Assembly (NCBI GenBank): GCA_017163975.1 | Contig: JAFFSR010000218.1 | Location: forward strand, 13,333,501-13,397,500 | Reading direction: 5' to 3' | DNA length: 64,000 bases | Origin: Anastatus disparis | Taxonomy: Eukaryota; Arthropoda; Insecta; Hymenoptera; Eupelmidae | Part shown: positions 40,818 through 55,673 of the stretch, piece by piece | Position numbering within the stretch: the first letter of the stretch is position 1 | Layout of the letters: each line of letters starts with the position of its first letter | The notes under the pieces: generated by a model | What the model saw: only the letters and a program-made list of their open reading frames with translations | Told to the model about the DNA's origin: nothing | Database searches by the model: none | Position numbers and translations under genes: made by a program

Positions 40818-42972
40818 ATAGGTATTATATCATCTATAAATAAATATTATTTTAATTTAAATGCTCATCATATTTTCCATTAGTCTAAAGTAGTCACTTA
40901 TGAAACTAATTTTAGAATGCAACCAAATTGTCCATTTTGACTGTGATCATTAATACCGATAATCATTTAGTTATTCATAAATATTTATTGTTCTATTTTA
41001 TTATTGATTTATAATTTGTCAGAAATTACTATTTCAAATGGAATATTCATCGACTAGAATAAATTTGATATAAAAGTATTTGCCGCTTTTGTCCTATGAC
41101 CTATTTAAAAAAGAAATAACTATTAATAGAATAAAAGCTCGTCTTTTATCAGACCATCTTTCGTTATTTTCATTAATTTTTTCTCAGCAAGCATACGTAA
41201 ATTTAACTAGCAAACATAATTTCTAACAGTTATTACTTTCTTATTGAGAGCTTGGAAAAGAAATTATGCTCAACCTTTAGAACGAAGAAGCCCAGTAGCA
41301 GCAAGAGTAAAAGAGCATATCGATTGCGCCAGAGCGACGCGACAAGTAAACAAAAGCGACAGTTCAGAAGGGAGCAAAAGTGAGAGAAAGAGAGTAAAAA
41401 GAACACGTGACCAGAAGCTCGGTGCGGGACGAGTTTATATATATAAGAGCTGCAGTACACTGACGGAGAGGATATATATGTGTATAATACCGGCACGAGT
41501 CTGGCCTAATTTTCCGCGTCCTTCGTTGCACGCGCTCTGCACCCCAGAGAAGAACGAACATGTGATATCGAAGTAACGTTCCCCAGCTCACCTCGAATTT
41601 TCTTTGGGGAAAATCAATAGATTTCATCAATTTGCGTAATATCTATAAATTAATTGATGGATGGATATTATTTTATGACGGAATGATTTTTTTTTTAAAT
41701 AATGAAGAATAATTATTGATCTTTCGGAAAACAAGGTTATTGGAGCGAAGACGAATGATTGTAAGGGATTAATAAATTACGATTAATTAATGTAAAAAGC
41801 TATCATTCATTCCAGCTATATCTCAAAATATGGAACAGTCTAGTACACATGGTAACGGTTAAAAATAAAAAATTACGCAATGTATATTTAGCACTTTCGA
41901 CGATGATATAAAATTTAGTTTTGAAAATACGTATACAGACATCGAATTTTGCATTTTATGAAAATTTTACAAAAAATACACATAAATAAATCAATTTAAA
42001 ATTACAATAAATGTTGCCCAATAAAAACTAATTTAAATCGTTCAATGAATAAATAAAATCAAATATAATATTATGACTAAAATTACGCTCAAAATAAATA
42101 TATAGGCCATGAAAATACTCCGTAAGTATACCACTCAAAGGATAATAAAAACGACAATGATTATGATGACGTTTTGACGACTAGTTTGTCATTCGGTCAA
42201 AGTCTTAAAACCTTAATAATTGACTTAAAACTAATCTGTATGGACGAGCTAAAAACTAAGAGAACGATAAAAACAAAGAGATGTAAAGCTAGTAAATAAC
42301 GTAAGAGCTTATTTTTAAATGAAAAGAAATTTATTTAAACTCATGTGCACTCAATTGTTTACATTGTTGAATGCTTTATCGCGCAAGAACGGATGGGCAT
42401 TCAAATATAAACTTTTCATTGAACGTACTTCAAGTTGAACTATACTGAAAATTTCAACGTTAAATTATATTCAAAATTAGATTGAAAATAAATTTTTCAT
42501 TCATTTTTCTACATTTATGATAGTGTTGTATTATTTATCGTTAAAATAACGTATAATCACAGTGAAATTGAGCACAGCAATTGAAAATTTTTTTTCGCAA
42601 GATATTAGAAACCAATTCCGCCGAGGATGTTAGTAATTGTAATGACAGTTCTGTTTTGTTGTTATTAGTCGCAGGTATTTACAGTTATTATCCGTCACTA
42701 TGTCATTTTCATTAGAGAAAAAAAAGAGACGAGGTTTTTTTCAAGTAAACGCTCATTTATCTCAATGTGTGTCACCGAATCATTAATTATTTCCTGGCGA
42801 AGCTTTTTTTTTACTCGACAATTAAGTTATGGCAAAAAGAAAGAAATAGAAAAAAATGATCATTTTAAGCAAAAATGAGCTAGAAGACATTGACTCGAGC
42901 AATTTTTCAATTACTATTATTAACTCGCTCGTTGTATTTGGTTATTTTAGTAACCAAACAACTTTTGTGATA

Positions 42973-43088
42973 ACGAATTATAATTAATTTAAAGTTAATC
43001 AGAAAATTTTGAAAAAATTCAAATTTTAGTGATGAGAAATTATAATTAATTTAAAATTAATCAGAAAATTTTGAAAAAAATCAAACTT
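42973..43088 (+). repeat. Tandem duplication with 62-bp period
   Basis: TTATAATTAATTTAAAGTTA, then ATCAGAAAATTTTGAAAAAA, is repeated almost exactly 62 bp later. Two copies only; non-coding. Confidence 0.65.
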
Positions 43089-45323
43089 AATTTCTAAATA
43101 ATAGAGAATGTATTTATATTTAAAATAATTTTTTAAATATTGATTGTAATCCCAAAAAACAAAACAAGCGATAAATTTTCAAAATTCTTACAAAAAAAAT
43201 TTGTAATTAATGGGTTAAATAAACTATTTGCAATGTGCTGTAAACGTTTAATTCACTACAAGTGGTTTTATTTATAAATACAATCGTACAATAGCGTTTC
43301 TTTAAAATAATTTTTTTCTTTTTATTTTATACAATTAATTATTCGCCACTCAACAAGGTAAACATTGCGTCAGTTTGCAGTTTGGTTCGTTAAAACTTTG
43401 AAGAAGAAAAACGCGATGGAACAAAAGCACCAAGGCGTATACGAAGAAAGCGAACAAACTGCATCAAAACACTAGACATAAATAATCGCAACAATTTTCC
43501 TCAAGAAAACTTTACAAAAACTTCTTTCCTCATGAAAATCATAAATAATTTATATATTTTCTTTCATACCAAGAACACGGCCAACAATTTTACACAAGAA
43601 AAAAAGAATTCAATTTTCTTAACGTTGATTTTATAATTAAAACACACGTAAGCAGAATCTTAGATAAGAAAGCAAAAAAGAAAAAAAGCGAAAGGACTGA
43701 TTCCTTGGGGCATACGAAAAAACGCCAAATATCGTAGCCACGAAAAAAAGAAGAAGAAATAGGAAGAAAAAGTGATTTTGAAAGTAGGTTAAGTTGTCCC
43801 CGCGGAGTGGACGTCATCTGCTACGCAATGCGATTGGACAGCTCGGTAAATACGAAACGCTAAACACTGAATGTATCCTGCAAATACGTCTTAACAATAA
43901 ATAATACATTTACTCGATTGTTTTGTTTGTTTTAATACATATATATAGAGTTTTAAGTGACACGTGGGACGCAGCTGATGAAAATAAAAATTCATTTAAA
44001 ATGCTTTGTTTACTTTTTTACTTTAAAGATTCTAGGATTGTTTAGAAAATAATATTTATTTGGAGTAAAAAAATTTTATGTCAACAATAATATTTATTTT
44101 TCTTTACAAATCATACATTACTATTTATTAATCTTGATAGAAAAATAATCATTTAATTTATCGCCACATTCTGATGAAATTTATTTGATAAAATTTAATT
44201 TTATTACATCAAAGCGTCATGCGAGCAATATTTGATGAAGTTCAAATATAATCAGCATTAAATAAATGAAAATTTAGCCGACTTAATTGATTTTATCATG
44301 CCAATTATATATTTAAATCTAATGTAACATATTTCAAAGGGAATTTCATTTGACCGTTCTATATTCGATAATATGTAAAAATGTGAAAGTGATATTAGCT
44401 TTTAACTGGTTATATGTAACTGTCGTCTGCTACGGTAAAGAATGCTCACTATGTAATATTTTTACAGCACATTATATAGTGGTTTCCCTTTCAAAGCATA
44501 CATTACCCTTGATAATTATGCACATCGAGGAAAGAATGTAAAAAACTTCCTGAGGCTTTTCTTTGATTATTTATAAAAAAATCTTACATATTATACGTAC
44601 TCCAATAATTATACAAAAAAGTTAAATATTGAAGAATATACGGAGTAAATAATGAAATATTTATTATAAAATTCTTTATAGTATAAAATAGTGCATAATA
44701 AAAATTCAACGAAAATAAACAAGAAAATAAAGTCTTCTAGTATGCACATAAAAATAATCCACAAGTGAATAATTTCCAGCTTACCTTTCACCTACATTAA
44801 ACTATTAATATTTTCCAAGGAATAATAAAAATTAAATCCACCTCGCAACAAGATCCCCGTCATGTTTATTTATGGCGTGCACCCTATTTATTTACTTTTT
44901 ATATACAATCCTACATAAACATGAGCACAAACACAAACAAAATAACAGAGAATCTGACGTTTGTAGGTTATGTCTTAAAGCATACACGCTCAAAGAAGAT
45001 TAAAGAATAAGAATCTATTGAAGAAGAGAAATGTAAGAAGAGAGATAGTAGAAAACTAACCTCATGTGCTCGTGGATGTCGATGACTGCAATGCCGGTGT
45101 TCAAGATGTTGCACAGCATCTCCTAACCTCAACTTCATCATAATCATAATAAGTATAAATGCCGTTGTACGGCATGTCACACGCCGCGACAACATCATCA
45201 TTAATTTATTTTCCAATAAATGTTGTGTCTTTATTATCAATAGCGTTTTTAACGCGGCGTTAGCTGCTGCTTGTAAGCAGACAGCTGTGCTGTTAGCTCC
45301 GCGCGCCACGGAGTCATGACCCA

Positions 45324-45359
45324 CACTGGCGGCGCGCGCCTGAGCGCGAACCTTAAATA
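45324..45359 (-). promoter_or_regulatory. TATA box and initiator pair
   Basis: On the minus strand TATTTAAG (45359-45352) sits in GC-rich sequence, and an initiator-like CAGTG lies downstream with its A at 45327. The distance from the first TATA base to that A is 32 bp, the usual spacing. It lies inside the candidate exon 45061-45589, so it would mark an alternative promoter using the ATG at 45119. There is no expression evidence. Confidence 0.4.
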
Positions 45360-45498
45360 GGCGGCGCCTCAGCTGCCACTGAACTAACGTTACTGATATT
45401 AGTGATGATCCTGGCGGTGGCGGCGGCGGCGACGGCGTCACCGCACACGTTGCTCCAGCGCCTGCGCTTCCAGGACCAAAACTCGCCTCCAATCTTCC

Positions 45499-45579
45499 TT
45501 ATGGGGGGTCAATATAGTGGGGGATTACCAAAAACATGTAAGGGTTGATGCTATTCCCAACACTACTCAAAAGAGACAT
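45499..45579 (-). other. Short upstream ORF, 26 codons
   Basis: ATG at 45579 to TAA at 45499, starting MSLLSSVGNSINPYMF and ending IDPP. It begins 10 bases after the inferred splice acceptor, has no recognised similarity and could be an upstream ORF or part of a terminal exon. It is in the same frame as the longer open stretch that follows, separated by the one stop. Confidence 0.25.
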
Positions 45580-45589
45580 TGGATCTTCT

Positions 45590-48500
45590 CTGAAAACAAA
45601 TCAAATATTCAATAATTAATAACTTCATTTTAATATTATTTAACATAAATATTAATGTAACTAAATTAAAATTTTATAAACTAAATTAAAAATTATATTT
45701 AATTAATTAATTCTTTTCCACGCTAAACAAAAAAATTAATTAATTTTCAAGCAAATTTTAAAATAATTATTTCGTTTTACAGGTAAAAAACAAAGTAAAA
45801 TATTTAAAAAGTTTGTATATGTTTGATATTTTTATTAAATGAAATTGTAAACGTTTTAGTGTACTTTTTAAAAAATTTTTTTTACATTAAATATTAAATA
45901 ATTTCGCAGACACTGTAAAAAACTTCTATGACTATTTCAAAAGCTCAGAAAAAGTGTTGTAGTGTGGAAATTTTAAGAAAATTTTTGGGAGATTGAAAAA
46001 AATTAATTAAAACGCAACTTTAAATTACATTTATAAATAACAAAAAGCGTCACATTTACTATTCACTATTGTTCTGAAAAAAAATAAGTAATTCAACATT
46101 TCCTTATTACGAAAGTAATCTCAAAATTCACTTTCGCCTAAATAAGAAAATTTGTTAATATTGCAATTTAAAAGCAGACAATGCTATGTAAATTGACAGC
46201 CTCTTGTTTCCGGGTCTTAAAAGCTTCGGCTGTATGTGTCTCCAGTGTTGAAAAAAAAACCTTTTTTTAACGAAAATATAAAAATTTGGTTTTGAGAATG
46301 TATATTAGATTTATATAACATCTTATAATGATGAAACAGATCCATTATTATGTGCGATTGGCAATTAAAATTTAACCATAGGATGCAACTGGGTGCAATA
46401 ATTAGATAATAAAAGAAAAGTAGAACTTGAGTAACATTCAAAATTTATTCATTAAAAATTAAATTTTTAATGAGAAATTGATCTTTAAATTAATGCAAAT
46501 ATTATAAAAATTAATTTATCTAAAAAAATTTGTAAATGTTACTGTGACTTATAATAAATAAATAAAAAAGAAAGAGATATAATTTTTTGTTCATGATTAA
46601 CATTTTAAATATTTTATAAACAATATGAAAATTATCCGTGAAAACAATTTGAACATGTTAAAAATAATAAAAATTCAAAATTGGATTTAAGGGGCTTCAT
46701 TATAATCGCAAAGTGATACATATATGAAAACGAAGAGCTCGTAGTGAATATTTTATAAGTACTGCTTTTAGAAAAAAAAAGCTAACAAAAACTTGTAAAT
46801 TTAAAAAGCACCTTTTTCGCATTAAAGGCGCGCGCACTCTCTCATGCAAATGTTGCAAAAAGCATCTTCTTTGTTTCGCGTGTTTTCTAAGCTCTGAATA
46901 ATTTAACGAGAATCACAGATCGGTGTATATTCATTTCGGCGCTACTTAACTTTTGCAGATTAACAATCATTATGTTTGTCAAAGTGTCCTAATGCTATTA
47001 TGGAACATTTTGTTAATTAAATTTTGTTTATGTAAGTGAATATCAACTTTATATTTTGTTTCAGAAAATTAATTTAACAAAAAGTTATATGAAATATAAT
47101 ACATACAATAGAAACTAAACATACCTTTATTAAACTTAATAACTAATTTTTTGCAATATCTGTTGAAAGAATAACTTTTTAACAATAACGTAGATGAATA
47201 TAGTATTTTTTAATACTATTTAACTTTTTGTAGATGTTTGTACAATTAAATACGAATTAACAATCAAATCGATTATTATAACATTGTTTTTCGTAAACAG
47301 AAAATTATTTATTCAAATATTACTTCATAACAAATCATATTTAAATTCATAGAATGTGATTACGAAATAGGCTTTTTGAAAAACTAGCAGTTTAAAGCGC
47401 GCTGCGCGCGCCTTGTTTTATTTGTTTATTAGTTAACATAATTCATTGAATTTTAAAAATTTTATTCTAAAAATTTCAAATTTTCGTCACTTGTTTTATT
47501 TTAACCAATCAAAACTGTCTTATCGTGATGACAGAATTTATCCATCACTTTTTTAAAAGAGGATAATAAGAAATTAAAATTTTTCTTTTAAACAATGAAA
47601 GTATCATTCTAAAGCGAATTTCATTAAAATATCATGATGATGAAATAATAATTAAAATTACAAGAACAGTATTAAGTTTTAAATTTTATAAGAATTAAAA
47701 TTTTGTTCTTAATTATATCAATTTACGTAGATCGATTTGAAGAAAAAGTTCTAAGTTAAAATTTTGGAGCAAATAATTAATAATGAAATTTAATTTACTA
47801 ATGTCTAATTGATGATGTATATAATTTATAAACTATATATTATAAACTAATGAAATGTTATTAATGAAGTAGAAGTTCAATACAAATTATAAATGATGAT
47901 AGAGCAAAGTAAATTAAAGATAGTTGAAGAAATGATTGATCTTCCTTCGTTTAAAATATTTAGTAAAATTGCTGATAAAAATTATAAAAATAAATTTTCC
48001 CCATGAAAAAAATTAATGTAATCTAATACAAAATTGTTTCTGATACTGAAAATGCAAAGCAATAAATATTCGATATTGTTGGTCGTCCATAATGGAATAA
48101 AGTTTTATTAAAGACTTTATCTTGCTGTTATTTAATAATGTTTAGTATCGAAAATTCACTCCGTTTTCGTATTATTTATTACTAATTTTTAATTAATATA
48201 AATTATGCATTTTAAAATTACTTAATAAACAAAGAGCCATACTGAAATAAGCAAACTTAATTTTGTTGTTCTACTTTCGATGCATGATCATTCCTATAAT
48301 ATATTTAATATATAACCATATTCAATTATTTCATCCATTATCAAGAAAGTCAATATGAAGCGCACGAAATTAATATGATCAAGGCTTTGAAATGCAAAAT
48401 GCATCATTCTATTTGAATAATTGTAATATAATTTATAAAAAAAAATACAATATGAAAATAGCAATATTGGTAGTGACATTTAATTGTATCAAATTTATCT

Positions 48501-50472
48501 ATATTATAAACATTAACTATTTATAAAGTTCTATATATGCATATAGAACATCAGATAGTTATAACAGATACATTTAATTGAATTAATAAATAAATTAATG
48601 TTTACATTAAGCATGCAAATTAAATTAACGTAATTACTTAATTAAAAATAATAATTTTTGTTTTATGCGGGATTCATGTTTATTAATGTATCTAATCATT
48701 GTTGTTGATATTAATATTAAAATATAATAAAAAAATTTTAATGTTGAAATCATTACAATAATAACTATATTAATGATATGAAAATAAGAGCTGGTGAGTG
48801 TCTCAGTCGGTAGAGTGATGGATTTGTAATCTCGTGATTCTGAGTTCGAATCCCGCTCTCGACAGCCGATTGATAGAAGCACCACTGTAAGTTATATGTG
48901 CTGCAGTTCACAAACACACTTACGAGCTCTGTCGCTAATTAGCATCACAAATAGCATAAATATAGCGACGTTAAAGAAGAATAAAATTTTAAAAAACTTG
49001 TAAAAGATATTATTTTTAATGAAATCATTAAAATGTATTTATAAATTTTCCATTAGGTAAGTCATTACATTTGTAATAAATAATGTCTTTTTGTATTCTA
49101 TCACAAAATAAAAAATATCCATCTACATAAATTAAGTTTTTGTTTTTTTTCAATAAAGAATTATTGTTCTAAGAGATGAAATTTTCAATTACGTTACTAA
49201 ACAATTTCCTTGTCTAAAAAAAATGAAAAAAAAAAGAATCTTTTCAAGGTAAAAATCTTTTTTATTTTTGTTAAACATTCTGATGTTTTTCATACTTTGA
49301 AATAATAAGAAATCTCCTTGATAATGTAACTCATCCAGAGCTAAAGAATTAATCCAAGAGCTTACACAAGTAGTTTGTAATTTGGAGGAAAAAAAGATAT
49401 TACGATACAAGAAGTATCCAGTTTGCGATTGCTCGTTAACGGTTTGTTAGACGAGGCGATGAGTAACATGTCATTTGTAAATTGTCACAACGGAGTTTCT
49501 CGAACTTCTTAAATTGATTAAATAGTGCTTTTTAAATTCTAATTTGACAAAAAAATCACACGTTCATTTATAAATTTCAGCCTGATAATTTATACTCTAC
49601 TCCGAAAATACATTCTTTAACATATTTTTTATTAGATTGCAAACATTGAATTTAAAATTAGGTATAATCAATAAAATACTATTGTCCAGGCGTAAACATA
49701 TAAGATGAAATATAACTAAATTACGTTTCTAAAAATAATTCTTTTAAAAAATTAAAATTTTAATTAAGCTAATTATTATTTTTTACAGAATATTCAAATT
49801 AATAATTTGAATAATTAAAAATTCCCTTTACAGGTAAATTAAAATCATTTTAATTATATATTTTTAAAGTACTCTCTTGAGACAGTAGTATCAAAAGAGT
49901 AATTGTTGTAATTACACATATGCATATAATTTCATAAAATAACCGTTGGCAGTTGTCATTAAATTAATGAATTTCCACAAAATTACAAAAAGCTAAACAA
50001 AAAATTTTCAACAAAACCTAAGCATTTTTATATAATTAAATTTGAAAATCAAACGAAGAAGCAATATCTACCAATTTTTATATAATTCATTTAAAAATAG
50101 AAAATCATCGAGGATTCTGGAATGAGTTTGTTATAATTCTTTATCTGCCTTAATTGGTCTGACTACGTTGTAAGTAAAGAAGAACCACACGCACAGAAAT
50201 TGAGTGGGAAGGCTTTTTCTAATGAGAATGTCGTCTATGCAAATGTCGAGGTCAATTCGTTTGACAAAACAGTTAACGAAAAAATACCAATCACCTAATC
50301 CAACTTAACTAAATCAGATGTCATTGGCTTTTCGTTTTGGTATTTTCACGCTTTAGTGTTTGTAAATTATTCAAATTCCGATTCTTTTTTTAAAGATTCA
50401 ATCAATTAAACTAAAATTTATTAGAAAAATTGTCATTCACAATCAAATGTGTTGTTTTACATCATTGAATAA
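45590..50472. other. Intergenic, A/T-rich
   Basis: Holds SINE copy 5 and short GC-rich words (GGCGCGCGCAC near 46828; GCGCGCTGCGCGCGCC at about 47397-47412). I see no exon. A near-palindrome GTTCTATATATGCATATAGAAC lies near 48528. The right end is the 3' flank of ferrochelatase. Confidence 0.55.
48788..48990 (+). mobile_element. tRNA-derived SINE, copy 5
   Basis: Head GAGTGTCTCAGTCGGTAGAG, box B GAGTTCGAATCCCGCTCTCG, body AGAAGCACCACTGTAAGTTA, and tail TATAGCGACGTTAAAGAAGA. Full length. Confidence 0.9.
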
Positions 50473-50566
50473 CGAGATCTCAGTAGCTCACTTGTTAGAG
50501 CGTTGGTCCATCACTAATTAGTATCAAAATGAAAGCATAAATATAGCAACGTTAAAAAAAGAATAC
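50473..50566 (+). mobile_element. tRNA-derived SINE, copy 6, internally deleted
   Basis: Starts as the other copies (CTCAGTAGCTCACTTGTTAG, AGCGTTGG) and ends as they do (CACTAATTAGTATCAAAATG, then TAGCAACGTTAAAAAAAG), but about 110 bases between the D-arm region and the 3' body are missing, including box B. It lies about 260 bp beyond the ferrochelatase stop. Confidence 0.8.
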
Positions 50567-50822
50567 ATTTAATAATTTGCACATCACAGATAAATAATAG
50601 TAAATTTTTTATTTGTATATAATAAAATAATTAATATTCTAATACATAAATAAGTTTAAAACCAACCAAAAGGTATTAAATTAAACTGTTTTACTAAACA
50701 ATCACCTTTATTAACAATTCTATGATATATAATAAGCATTTGTTCAATACCTAAATTCTAATAAAATAAATAAAAAAATTATAGCTCTAGGTATAAATGT
50801 TTCTCCTTATCCTTATAGCGTT

Positions 50823-53144
<2,322 letters not shown>

Positions 53145-53498
53145 TTTTGCTACCTTAACGTTATTCAATGATAAAGATTAAAATTTAAAAAAAGTAACAA
53201 ATATGCGTGAAAACGCGACAATGATACGCGAAAAAAAATTTTCTCTCACTCCTGGTCGTCGTCGACACACGCGATTTACGATTAGTGCAGGGTTAGGTTA
53301 GGTATACGCGAAGGTTAGTTTTGTATACACATGTTATAAGAGTACAGAATGTTTACAGTCAACATTTAAAAAAATATCAATCACAATGTTTAATAATAAA
53401 TGTTGTTGAGTATTCAATAGCACTTGTAAATATTTTAAAAAATATTAATTAAAAATTGTAATATTAATACTGTATAATAAAATCTACGTAAAAATATA
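53145..53498. promoter_or_regulatory. Shared intergenic promoter region of ferrochelatase and EEF1AKMT2
   Basis: The 354 bp between two divergent start codons must hold both 5' UTRs and promoters. The stretch 53210-53340 is richer in CpG (CGCGAC, CGCGAA, CGTCGTCGTCGAC, CACGCG) than its surroundings, as expected for housekeeping promoters. It contains GGGTTAGGTTAGG at about 53290-53302. No TATA box is evident near either start. Bidirectionality is inferred from geometry only. Confidence 0.6.
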
Positions 53499-54820
53499 AT
53501 GGAACAAGTAACTGAAGAATTGGCGCCGTCTAATTTAGGAACTTTAGAATAGTAAGTAGATAGAATAGTAAATAATTAAAATAAAAAATAAATTAAATTT
53601 CAAAAATTGTAATAAAAAAGAAAAAAAACGCGAATAAAAATATTATTTATAACCTTACAGTTGGGAGAGGACTTATTCCTTGGAAATTGAAAACTTCAAG
53701 GATCACGGTGATGTCGGCGAAGTCTGGTTTGGTGAAGACAGTTCAGAAAAAGTAGTCAAGTAATTTTATTGTTATTGTTACTTATTTATCTAACTACCCG
53801 GTTGCACATTCATTAAAAATACATTTGCGGCACGCTACATAAACATTGACAATATCGCAGAAAATACAGTAGATATGGAACGTAATTGGTAACAGTGTAG
53901 AGTGCTGCCATCGAATAGGCGCTTTCAAATATTTGAATTTGATTTTTTACCTATTTATTTAAAAATTTTTCTGTATTAAAAAAAATCGTGTTGATGAAAG
54001 TGTAGAGTAGCGTTAAATTCTTCTTAAGTAATTAATTATAATTTGATAACTGACACGAGAGCTTTAAATTATTAATTATCTATACAATTATGTAATTAAT
54101 TATTGCTTAAAATTTCAAGTATTAAACTCAACTTTTAAGAAAATCAATCATTCTTTTAAAAGAAAAACAAAAAAACTCTATTATACGTTTAAAAGTTCTT
54201 ATTTATCATATAATTTCCAGATTTATAACAACAAAATTGAACCTTTCAAAAGAATCGGATAAAATCATCGATTTAGGCTGCGGCAACGGCATGACACTTG
54301 TTCATCTATCTCAAGCTGGTTTCAAATGTTTAACTGGTGTGGATTATTCTCCGAAAGCCATAGATTTAGCTAAAAAAATATTGAACGAGGAAAATTTATC
54401 TGATATCGATTTGAGAGTATACGATATCGTTGAACCCAAAGACGAAAATGATTTTGTATTTCGTTTGGCACATGATAAGGGCACATACGATGCGATAAGT
54501 TTGCACCCGGATAATCCAAAACAAAAAAGAGAAAAGTACATCAGAAACGTTTACAGGATATTAGAAGATAAAGGATTTCTTGTACTGACATCTTGTAACT
54601 GGACGAAAGATGAATTAATTGAACATTTTAAAGGCTGTAAGTAAAAATATTAGAATTTTGAGAAATAATTATTAATAATATAGTGAAAATGTATAAATTT
54701 ATTTTTATAGTTTTCGAATTTACGCATGAACTTCCAACAAAGAAATTTTCTTTTGGAGGACAAACGGGAAATACAATCACTCAGTTAGTATTTGTTAAGA
54801 AATGTCAAGTAAATGAGTAA
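53499..54820 (+). CDS. EEF1AKMT2: eEF1A lysine methyltransferase 2 (METTL10-like), 4 exons
   Basis: SAM-dependent protein methyltransferase; the characterised members of this family methylate a lysine of translation elongation factor eEF1A in the cytosol. Exons 53499-53551, 53661-53759, 54221-54636 and 54711-54820 join in frame to 225 codons ending in TAA, close to the size of animal and fungal relatives. The N-terminal signature is YWERTYSLEIENFKDHGDVG, followed by EVWFG. Motif I is IIDLGCGNG (about residues 66-74), the SAM-binding glycine loop; an acidic motif II follows at TGVDYSPKAIDLAKK. Then come HDKGTYDAISLHPDN and the C-terminal FGGQTGNTITQLVFVKK, typical of this subfamily. The ATG lies 354 bp from the divergent ferrochelatase ATG. 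AATAAA occurs about 50 bp after the stop (54872-54877). Nothing is missing or odd. Confidence 0.95.
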
Positions 54821-55673
54821 GAGAAAGATTTTGGTTAATATAATTTCTTTATATTTATTATAATTAATAATAATAAATCCACTGTTGTAAAATATATTTT
54901 TTAAATTTATTTCTTTTAAAAAATTTATTTGAAATTATGTAATAATTTGATTACCAAAAAATAACTACAATTGATAATAAATTATTTTATTTATCATTGA
55001 AATAAAATGGTATAAGATTAAAGTCAGTTCTAGTATTGAGAAATAAAATATTGAAATTCTGAATACGTTTAATATAAATGTTTATACTTAAATTTGTTAA
55101 AGTAGTTATATCTCAGTTATATACCATAAAAATCCATTATTTCAAGAATATTTTCAAATTTTTATCACAATTCAAGAACTAGTGAATGATTCACTATTTC
55201 GATTTAGAAATGGTTTATGGTTATGAAATTTTTTATAAAAATTTCTAATTAAATTGGATTTTTATGATGTAACTGGGATACAAGATCAAGTAAATATATT
55301 GTAATCTGAATGCTCAGTTTATTGTAATATATGTCTCAGCCTGAATGAAATTTAAAAAATGTGGAAAATTGAACTAATTTCACTACTCAGAGCATTTTTT
55401 GCTATCCTTTAATTCAATTTTCCAAAAACTTTTTTTTTATTTTCAGTTTGAATGATATAGAATAAAATAAAAAGAAAAATTAAATAAACCAATATTATAT
55501 TATAATAATCGAATAAAAGAAATAACTTGTATAATTTTTTTTATTTAGTTTATAATTTTATGTACAAACACGAATAATATGAATAATAATTTCTGTATAC
55601 ATTAATGATATTAATAATGACTTATATGTACATGAGTATTGTAGAAAAATAATTATCAACACAAAATTCAAAA
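54821..55673. other. Convergent 3' flanks of EEF1AKMT2 and the EEP-domain gene
   Basis: Both genes end towards this 850-bp stretch. AATAAA for the plus-strand gene is at 54872-54877; a plus-strand TTTATT near 55540 is AATAAA for the minus-strand gene. Nothing else is visible. Confidence 0.55.

Larger units (their letters stand above)
31420..45060. other. Gene desert, right part
   Basis: Contains SINE copies 3 and 4, the 33417 hairpin, the 39397 repeat and the 42973 tandem repeat. Islands with higher GC lie near 31730-32230, 32870-33090, 33830-34120, 38140-38340, 41230-41600 and 43380-43860. The 41230-41600 island has a CACGTG (41403-41408) and a TATATATATAAG run (about 41436-41447) that could be a TATA box on the plus strand, but no exon follows convincingly. 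Confidence 0.5.
45061..45589 (-). other. Candidate GC-rich (alternative) first or 5'-UTR exon
   Basis: On the minus strand a good acceptor (TTTGTTTTCAG) precedes 45589 and a donor (GAG|GTTAGT) follows 45061. The block between is much richer in GC than any neighbour. Its last 59 nt, from ATG at 45119, read MLCNILNTGIAVIDIHEHM with mostly C/G third positions and end in phase 2 at the donor. That looks like the short, conserved start of a longer protein. I do not recognise the peptide. A separate 26-codon ORF begins at 45579 and stops at 45499. The frame containing the longest open stretch (174 codons, polyproline then low complexity) has no ATG near its start and I do not think it is coding. 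If the exon is real, the following intron runs left into the gene desert and the next exon lies outside or was missed. Confidence 0.4.

Noticed and set aside
41430..41470. Plus-strand TATA promoter
   Set aside because: The TATA run is a simple AT repeat, spacing to an initiator is poor and no exon follows; kept only as a remark in the desert entry.
43418..43475. 19-codon micro-ORF in the 43.4-kb island
   Set aside because: Short, purine-rich and without a conserved context visible from one genome; not distinguishable from chance.
44968..45462. Open frame of up to 174 codons on the minus strand with a polyproline stretch
   Set aside because: It lacks a nearby ATG, directly follows an in-frame stop, crosses the splice donor at 45061 and becomes low-complexity. 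The GC-rich repeats explain its length. The 19-codon frame at its end looks more protein-like.
53288..53302. Telomere-like TTAGG repeat
   Set aside because: Only two units; too short for telomeric or interstitial telomere sequence. A similar TTAGGTTAGG-type word at 476-487 is part of a local repeat.
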